Below, piece by piece: positions 18,359 to 23,982 of a DNA stretch of 23,982 nucleotides. Source of the DNA: Asterionellopsis glacialis (lineage: Eukaryota > Bacillariophyta > Plagiogrammaphyceae > Rhaphoneidales > Asterionellopsidaceae); assembly GCA_014885115.2 (NCBI GenBank), contig WKLE02000459.1:73807-97788 (forward strand), in the 5' to 3' direction. Position 1 is the first letter of the stretch. Each line of letters begins with the position of its first letter. The notes under the pieces were generated by a model. The model was not told the origin of the DNA and made no database searches. It was given only the letters and a program-made list of their open reading frames with translations. Made by a program: the position numbers and the translations under genes.

Positions 18359-19756
18359 ATGACGGACAAGGTTGATGTCAAGGCTCCTCGTGGATTTATT
18401 CCGGAAGTCCCCCCTCCAAGGCAGTCCGCTTTTGCAAGCCATGGTTTTTTCAAAGTGTTCTTGTTCGTTGGAGAGAAAGAAGACGAGGAGGAAATGATTC
18501 CTTTACTGATTGAGAAGCCCCAGGACATGTTGACAATCCAGCGCTTTGTAGCGATTCCAGGAATGAAATTCCGCTGTCGCATTGAATTGAGTAGAGCACC
18601 ACCTGAGGGAGTACAGTACGGTTGTAGAGTGTATATTGATAAGGGTGGTTTAGATCACCGTCATGTATTTGACGTTGCTAGGGGAGTCACGGAAGAGCAG
18701 ACCCCCATCAACGAAGATACAAGAAAGATGCAAAGTGTTGACAAATCAGAAGAGGATCACTATTTTTGGATCGGACCAGGAGAGACATCTTTCACTGTGG
18801 GAGGTTTTTATTGCAGTAGCAATGAGCATTATGAATTTAAGTTTGGGAAATTACCGAAGAATGATGAGAAAAACTTTGATGGTGATTTGGATGAACTTAA
18901 ACAAGAAAAAAATCAAATTGGAATTTTGCGTTTTCAATTTTCCAAGGTGAAAAGCATGAGAAATCGAGAAGACAATGGATACCGTAATAGATTGCCTTCA
19001 CAAGCTGCGGATTATTCTGATGGTTTACTTTACAAAAAGGGTTTGCATCTGTCAACACAGCCAGGTAAACGACAGAAAATAGGTCGTCCATCGAAGCAAG
19101 TTGCCGAATTAGAAAAGCAGATTTGTTATGAATCACGTGTATATTTCAATGATCTGTATGGGTATCAAGCTCTGATGGGACAAGAAAAGAGATGCCTTGG
19201 CTATGTGTATCAAGAGCCAAGTCGTCTTCGGGCACTTCCATTGACAGAATTCAGAACATCAAGAGAAAGTCGATTTTTTTTCCTCGACAGGTTCTTGACA
19301 TGGCTGCAACAGAAGAGGTATGAACGCGTAGAAGATAACCATATTGTTGGTCTTTCCGTAAATGACTGTCCCTCATCTAACGAAGCTGTAGGGACAGAGG
19401 ATCTTGTCCATTTCATCTGCGCAACGCTGTCTCCCGCAGCATCATATATCCTGTGCACGGGAACAGTACGACCTGGAAATTTTGGTGAAAAGCTAGTTCA
19501 ACGCAGGTTGGTCAAGCAGGAAGACAGAGATTCTTTTTTTTCTGAGAAAGAGGATGGGTTGGTTGCCTTCTTCACAAACGATCCAGACAATTATGAATTA
19601 ATGAAGAGTGGTCGTGACCAAGAGAATCGCATTTTATATACTGTGAAGAAGGTTACCTACTTTATTATTGACGACTCTGACTCTGATTCTGAATCCAAAT
19701 CTTATTCTAATAAGCTTACCAAGCAACACTTTAGCAATACAGACAAGGTGCACTAG
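18359..19756 (+). CDS. Hypothetical protein with AT-hook-like motif (465 aa)
   Basis: An intronless ORF from ATG. No signal peptide or membrane segment is seen. Residues about 20-200 look like a beta-rich domain (CRVYIDKGGLDHRHVF, YFWIGPG, then ending IGILRFQFSKV). This loosely recalls the DUF7918 family common in fungi, in which a short YIDG-type strand and a final GxIxVxF strand recur; I hold this only tentatively. Residues about 236-246 (GKRQKIGRPSK) combine a basic cluster with a GRP core, resembling an AT-hook and nuclear signal. Residues 250-450 form a second, unrecognised region containing two aromatic-rich stretches. The C-terminal tail has a DSDSDSES acidic run. A nuclear role is inference. 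Confidence 0.78.
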   Translation: MTDKVDVKAPRGFIPEVPPPRQSAFASHGFFKVFLFVGEKEDEEEMIPLLIEKPQDMLTIQRFVAIPGMKFRCRIELSRAPPEGVQYGCRVYIDKGGLDHRHVFDVARGVTEEQTPINEDTRKMQSVDKSEEDHYFWIGPGETSFTVGGFYCSSNEHYEFKFGKLPKNDEKNFDGDLDELKQEKNQIGILRFQFSKVKSMRNREDNGYRNRLPSQAADYSDGLLYKKGLHLSTQPGKRQKIGRPSKQVAELEKQICYESRVYFNDLYGYQALMGQEKRCLGYVYQEPSRLRALPLTEFRTSRESRFFFLDRFLTWLQQKRYERVEDNHIVGLSVNDCPSSNEAVGTEDLVHFICATLSPAASYILCTGTVRPGNFGEKLVQRRLVKQEDRDSFFSEKEDGLVAFFTNDPDNYELMKSGRDQENRILYTVKKVTYFIIDDSDSDSESKSYSNKLTKQHFSNTDKVH

Positions 19757-20531
19757 GAGCTTTTCAGAATCTGTCAACTCAAGAACTATTGCCCCGGATA
19801 TAGTCTCACCACATACTTCCCCGCACCAACAATCTTTGATAAAGCAAAATGGTCGGGTGCCTGGATATTTCTTCTTCTAATCATAACAAATTTATAGCAA
19901 TCTTGTAGTTATTTTGGAGTTTTGACACCAAGCATAAATTTCAAGGGACAACCATGCTCTGTGAGCACCACCATTGTATAATCGTCTTACATTTACTGTA
20001 CTGGAGGACTTGCTAGTTGGTAGATGTTCCCATGACTTTAATCTAATTTTTCCATACAGCCAGATGTTAGTAATTTATGTAGTTCTATTGAATTTGATGC
20101 CTGCACTCGAAGGATACGCCGAGCATTTTGAAAACATTCATTTTCATCCTCCACTGCTATTGATGACTTTTGGTACTCATGTTCCGTCACGGCCTTTCTC
20201 TAAGAATGGCGCTATTTCTTGTGCTCCCACTGCTAATATCTTATTTTCTTTCCATCTCTTTGTATTTTGAAAAAAAAAACAAACGGATTTGAACGAAGTT
20301 GCATTCTAAATTTCATTTCTCGCTGTGAAGACGATTGCATAACCTATACATCTCTAGAGTAAGTACAAACATGAAAATTTAGTTTAGAACATTATATTAT
20401 ATTCACACAGCCTTCGGAATAAAGTATTCTTGATAGACATTTTTCTTCCGTTTACAACACACAAAAGATCGTAATAATGAAATGGCGTCCATAAAGGGGA
20501 CTCTTATGATATACATAAAAGCTTTTGATGC
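19757..20531. other. Convergent spacer without supported gene
   Basis: This 775-bp spacer separates the stops of two converging genes. The longest open frame (19974-20270) starts at TTG, is hydrophobic and has no domain. A run of A near 20271-20280 may mark a 3' end. I see nothing else. Confidence 0.5.
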
Positions 20532-21728
20532 CTACTCCTTTTTAATAGAAGTGATCAAGGCTACTGTTTGTGTCAAACCATAAATACCGGGGCACATCAA
20601 GTCTGTTTCTATCCTAACTTCTTCAAGCACATCAGGCGAAGCACTCGACTCAACTTCGACTTCTACTTTACCCGAATCAAAGATCTTACAATCCTCATCA
20701 ACTCCCATCATTTTACGCTTGTTCATCTTTGTCGAAATCGTCACAGATAGTGACCTAATACGAACGTTACGCATTGAGAGACGGATTGCGAACGTATGTG
20801 CATAAAAAGATGCCGCTCCAAAGAAACATGCTGCGATGGGATTAGGATACTTCCCTTTCCCCACAGGTGGATCCATTGCAATAGCAATACCTGACTTATT
20901 AGGGAAAATTAATTGCATTGCAGCATCAGGAAACTCTGCACAATCATTTTTGCAATAATGACAACAGACAGCAGTCTGTTCCATTTCAGCAGCAGAATTA
21001 TCTTTTGCAATCTTCGAAGAAAATGCTCTGTACTTGTCCATGTCGTAACCGTTCAGACAACCTGAAGTTGCAGCTTCAGTTTCAACCTCCACCGTAGTAC
21101 CTTTAACAGATGTTGTGATACCAAATTGACCAGTTAGAAGCTCAGCAGCAGGGCAATGCTCATGTGCATAGTCGCAAAGATTTTCGAGCTCCTTTGTAGG
21201 TTGTTTTAATGCACAGTTGAAGAAGAAAGCTTTAGATGGAATCAATCAAGTTCCTAGAAAGTCATGTTTTGGTGCTAAACTTACCTCCTTACTTTGAGGT
21301 CCCTTAACAAGGACGTCTACCTTCAGCTCTTTCCAAGGAATCGCTCCGTCTTCAGCAATTCCTTTGTCATAAAACATTCCCATGTTTGACATCGTTTTTG
21401 CAGCAGCCACGTACGAGTCGAAACACATATTTTTGTTTGCGGCAGAAAGCATGAAGACGAGTGTGAAGCAAGAAGAAGCCATTATCGGACAATAAGAAAG
21501 TGGAGTAGGAAGATTGGGATCAACCGAAGACATGGCAGTATGAGGCATAGGAGCAGATATGAGACCCGCAGGTCCTTTTACGATTCCTGTTGTGCAATCA
21601 AGAGTTGCTTTCATGTTTACAGGAAAATCCTTTCCCATCGCAGGAGATTCCTTCATTTTCTGAAGCATGCCTTTCAGCACGTCTGCAAATAAGCCATTTA
21701 CAACGATTGGTGAGGCGGTATCGGACAT
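20532..21728 (-). CDS. Double OsmC-like domain protein, two exons
   Basis: Exons 21728-21285 and 21191-20532 join in phase 0 across a 93-nt intron (donor GTAAGT, acceptor ACAAAG), giving 367 aa. The join creates SKE-ELENLCDYAHEHCP, exactly the conserved OsmC helix leading to the second cysteine, which supports this acceptor over two upstream AGs. Domain 1 (about 1-178) has both family cysteines, C87 (MASSC) and C161 (HCP). Domain 2 (about 179-367) keeps the CP cysteine (C348). At the position of the first it has GAASF, with no Cys. Between them C224, C225, C228 and C232 form a CCxxCxxxC cluster. OsmC/Ohr proteins reduce organic hydroperoxides using the two cysteines. Here the first domain could be active and the second could be structural. 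There is no targeting signal, so it is probably cytosolic. Confidence 0.75.
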
Positions 21729-22286
21729 TGTTAAAAAATATTACAATCGGGTTGTTTTCAATATCTAGTTGAAGTGGGTAGGCTTCGCAATGAAAAATCT
21801 TTGAAATATTTGTCGGGAGTCACGAGACAAGCAACAAACAAGAAAACCAGAAGACAAAAAGTGAGATCTCAGAGCTGGAATCGGAGCTGGTTGTCAGGCG
21901 GGGCAGGGTTCGGTTTCTCTTTTTTTTTCCCTTCCATGATCGCTCACTCTCTAGCTAAAGCCTTAAATAATTATGATGTCATACTCACCTTTTTCACTGG
22001 TACAGTACTTGAATTAGCAAGTGTCTTGTGCATGTCACAAAATTGAGCGCGTGAGTTCATGCGCCAACTTCTAACGCACTCATGAAAGCCTGACGTCATC
22101 TTTCTCTGAGTGAGAAGCACAAGAATTTGATTGTCACAATATCGTCATCTTGTATGAATATCATCACGGCAGTTCATGTGATATCTTTTCATCATTTGTC
22201 ACATTCTTGTCGTTTCCTTTCGACGTCTTCTTTGACACCTAATACCTTCAACGATATCTTTCTGTAGACGTTCCAAATCGTAGAAA
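21729..22286. promoter_or_regulatory. Divergent promoter region (OsmC-like / lumen protein)
   Basis: This 558-bp spacer separates two divergent genes. It contains a T/C-rich tract (21918-21937) and a TGACGTCA box (22091-22098). No gene is supported; the open frame at 21774-22046 begins at GTG and lacks coding character. Confidence 0.5.
22091..22098. promoter_or_regulatory. TGACGTCA palindrome (CRE / CCRE-like bZIP site)
   Basis: A full eight-base CRE palindrome about 190 bp upstream of the lumen-protein ATG and about 360 bp upstream of the divergent OsmC-like gene. In diatoms, TGACGT and ACGTCA are the cores of CO2/cAMP-responsive elements bound by bZIP factors. Function here is inferred. 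Confidence 0.4.
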
Positions 22287-23033
22287 ATGATGCGACTTTC
22301 ACTTGCAATTGTCATCTCCCTTTTTGTTCAAGCAAACGCATGGATGTCACCATTGCCAAATAAAATTACCCCGAAAGAAATTATCAACCAAGCAGCATCT
22401 TTCGGTGCAGCTGCAACCATTGCTGCAACATGCGCTTTTGGACCGCAAGTCGCGAACGCCATCGATTTCACAGGGGCGTATTCTGGTAAGATTTTATATC
22501 CAACACAGCCTAGGCAAACACTTATTTCTATTTTAGCATTGTAATTTATGCTCAATGATCCTCTTTGTCTCCTTCAATAACTTTAGATCCAAAACACCCA
22601 AACTGCGCTCGCCTTGTTGCGATCGAAGGAACCACTGCATTGGTGAGCGGAGCTGACGGGAATCCTGGATGCCCCACAGGCGAGGGTCGACCATGGAAAC
22701 TTGTAGGCAAAGTCTCCGGTGACGAAATCTTCATCGACTTTTCACCAAAAGGAGGACCAAAAGATCTTACAGGTTAGTTTGTCACTGTTTGTACATAATG
22801 ATTTTGTTTGTTGGAGTAGTATATCTCACCTGGTTATTTTTCGTTTGTAAACAGGTGTTTGGGAAGGTGGAAAAAACCCTGGCATTAGATTTCCAGACGG
22901 TAAGTAGTGGTCATGCTATCGCAATTCCAGAAATCTGTCTGTGTTGACTTTAAAATGTGTATTCTCATGGCAATCTCGTTCACTTTTTGTGTCGCTGTTA
23001 GGAAACAAGTGGGTACTATCCGGCAAGCCTTAA
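22287..23033 (+). CDS. Small thylakoid-lumen protein with layered plastid presequence, four exons
   Basis: Exons 22287-22485, 22587-22772, 22855-22899 and 23002-23033 are joined by three GT-AG introns of 101, 82 and 102 nt. All three introns are in phase 1, and all joins read cleanly, for 153 aa. Residues 1-18 form a signal peptide ending ANA, followed by Trp19, which fits the aromatic +1 rule of diatom plastid import. Residues 19-37 are transit-like. Residues 38-58 are a second hydrophobic segment, again ending ANA, without twin Arg, so a Sec-type thylakoid signal. The predicted mature chain (59-153, about 95 aa) is Gly/Pro-rich, with the motifs DPKHPNC, GNPGCPTGEG, IDFSPKGGP and FPDGNKW and two cysteines that could form a disulfide. 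I do not recognise it as PsbO, PsbP, PsbQ', PsbU, PsbV or Psb31. Its function is unknown. Confidence 0.85.
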
Positions 23034-23152
23034 ATTTACGTTGAGAAGTCAAGGGCTACCGAAACAAATGCATTGGAAACAGATTGCTGGATACTGTGTA
23101 TAAGCCGTGGTATAAGTGTAGAAAAGATACCGTTTTTAAATTCTTTAGATTT

Positions 23153-23982
23153 CTATACATTGTTGGTCTTTTTTCGTCGCGAATTCCACAAATCTGCAAG
23201 TGCTTTTCTTCGTCTTTCTTCTTCCAGTGCTGCTGCATCTAGGGAATCATCTTCTTCAACTGGTATTTCTTCAAGAACGATGCCTCTCATTCGAGTCAGT
23301 GCCATGGCAACCTCATGTCTACGAGGAATGAATGCAAAGCCTGTGCTTTCCAGTAAATGAAGCCACGCGTCGGACCCAACAATAGAATCAAAGTTGTTTG
23401 CATCTGTATTTGAGAAAATGTCGAATATTCCATTTTCCTTGCTCAATTGTTCGTCTAGTTTTTCCAGCAAGGCCTTTATCCCTAGCGATGGATCCCTACT
23501 TGATAGGCGAAGTAACCATGCCACACACAATCCACAACCATATAGTTGTGATTTCTTTCCAAGTACTTGTTCACATCTAGACATATCAATGTAACCATGA
23601 TGCTCATCGCGAGCATCAGCATCTTCGTCGCTGTCACTGCTGCTAGTACTTTGGTCATCATCTTGCCCTCGAATTGATAATGCACTCCCTCCTTCCAAAA
23701 TGGAAACAATTGCACCGGAGTTGTACTGTTCTGCAAATGTTGTTGCGGGTCTGCGCTGTAAAGGCGTTCCAGCCTTGTCCCAGGGAAGCCTATGAACGAC
23801 ACCTCGTCCAGCATACTGTACATGCCCATACGAGAACTGGTAACTAACAGACCTGGCCTTCTTAGTAGCATCTGATGCCACGTACTTATCCAACAGAATG
23901 ACGTTGTTAGGCACATCGAGCCAATCGCCTACTCCTCCAACCACAACGACTGATGAGATGCCATGTTCATCGTAAAGACCAT
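23153..23982 (-). CDS. ABC-class ATPase, C-terminal part (partial, runs off window)
   Basis: The reading frame is open from the window edge at 23982 to the stop at 23153, so 275 residues of the C-terminal part are visible and the start lies outside. The segment near the edge reads YDEHGISSVVVVGGVGDW then LDVPNNVILLDKYVASDAT. This matches the strand, Gly-rich loop and DxVIxMDxY...DxT pattern of the predicted ABC-class ATPases (PF09818, which includes trypanosome MRB1590). The Walker A region would be outside the window. An acidic Ser/Asp/Glu run lies in the middle, and a charged helix (DAAALEEERRRKALADLW) lies at the C-terminal end. The family binds RNA in the known trypanosome case; the role here is unknown. 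It converges on the lumen gene with 119 bp between stops. Confidence 0.72.
   Translation of the reverse strand, partial: GLYDEHGISSVVVVGGVGDWLDVPNNVILLDKYVASDATKKARSVSYQFSYGHVQYAGRGVVHRLPWDKAGTPLQRRPATTFAEQYNSGAIVSILEGGSALSIRGQDDDQSTSSSDSDEDADARDEHHGYIDMSRCEQVLGKKSQLYGCGLCVAWLLRLSSRDPSLGIKALLEKLDEQLSKENGIFDIFSNTDANNFDSIVGSDAWLHLLESTGFAFIPRRHEVAMALTRMRGIVLEEIPVEEDDSLDAAALEEERRRKALADLWNSRRKKTNNV

Noticed and set aside
19974..20270. 98-aa open frame in the convergent spacer
   Set aside because: TTG start, hydrophobic composition, no family.
21192..21284. Alternative acceptors for the OsmC-like intron (TTCTAG near 21255 and AAAG near 21235)
   Set aside because: With the GTAAGT donor the first leads to an immediate stop and the second shifts the frame. 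The chosen site restores the conserved OsmC helix.
1..23982. tRNA, rRNA, CRISPR and transposase signatures
   Set aside because: Scanning by eye for T-loop-like GGTTCGA motifs in noncoding stretches, regular repeat arrays and transposase motifs found none. A covariance-model search would be needed to exclude small RNAs.

Overview
The window looks like nuclear DNA of a eukaryotic microalga, most probably a diatom. The genes are compact, with short GT-AG introns of about 80-170 bp. Translation starts tend to carry A or G at -3. One gene (22287-23033) has the layered presequence of a secondary-plastid thylakoid-lumen protein: a signal peptide cleaved before an aromatic residue, a transit-like stretch, then a second hydrophobic segment ending in Ala-Asn-Ala. 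I cannot name the species. There is no CRISPR, operon, transposase or recognisable RNA gene, so the prokaryotic feature classes do not apply.

Layout, left to right. (1) 694-1728 (+): membrane RING-H2 protein with a Cys-rich ectodomain. (2) 3322-3561 (-): uncertain 79-aa ORF. (3) 4168-6577 (+): two-exon M3-family oligopeptidase with an organellar presequence encoded mainly by exon 1. (4) 7493-7750 (-): small acidic protein. (5) 9062-10000 (+): proteasome alpha-like fold preceded by a signal peptide or anchor. (6) 10091-14461 (-): three-exon, 1380-aa TPR protein; the assembly gap at 10512-10562 falls inside its second intron. (7) 15723-17195 (+): acidic, probably N-myristoylated BSD-domain protein. 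(8) 17508-17976 (-): 98-aa coiled-coil protein whose first coding exon is two codons. (9) 18359-19756 (+): unknown 465-aa protein with an AT-hook-like basic motif. (10) 20532-21728 (-): two-exon protein with two OsmC-like domains, the second lacking one of the two family cysteines. (11) 22287-23033 (+): four-exon thylakoid-lumen protein. (12) 23153-23982 (-): C-terminal part of an ABC-class ATPase running off the window.

The genes do not form one pathway. Two of them (M3 oligopeptidase and lumen protein) point to organelles, and three (RING-H2, proteasome-like, oligopeptidase) touch protein turnover, which may be coincidence. Exon joins were worked out by eye from splice consensus and reading-frame phase; all are in frame. 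The items I consider most worth a second look are the asymmetric double-OsmC protein, the proteasome-like protein with a secretory N terminus, the uncharacterised lumen protein with a full TGACGTCA box upstream, and a cluster of exact TACCWGGTA palindromes at 8415-8707.
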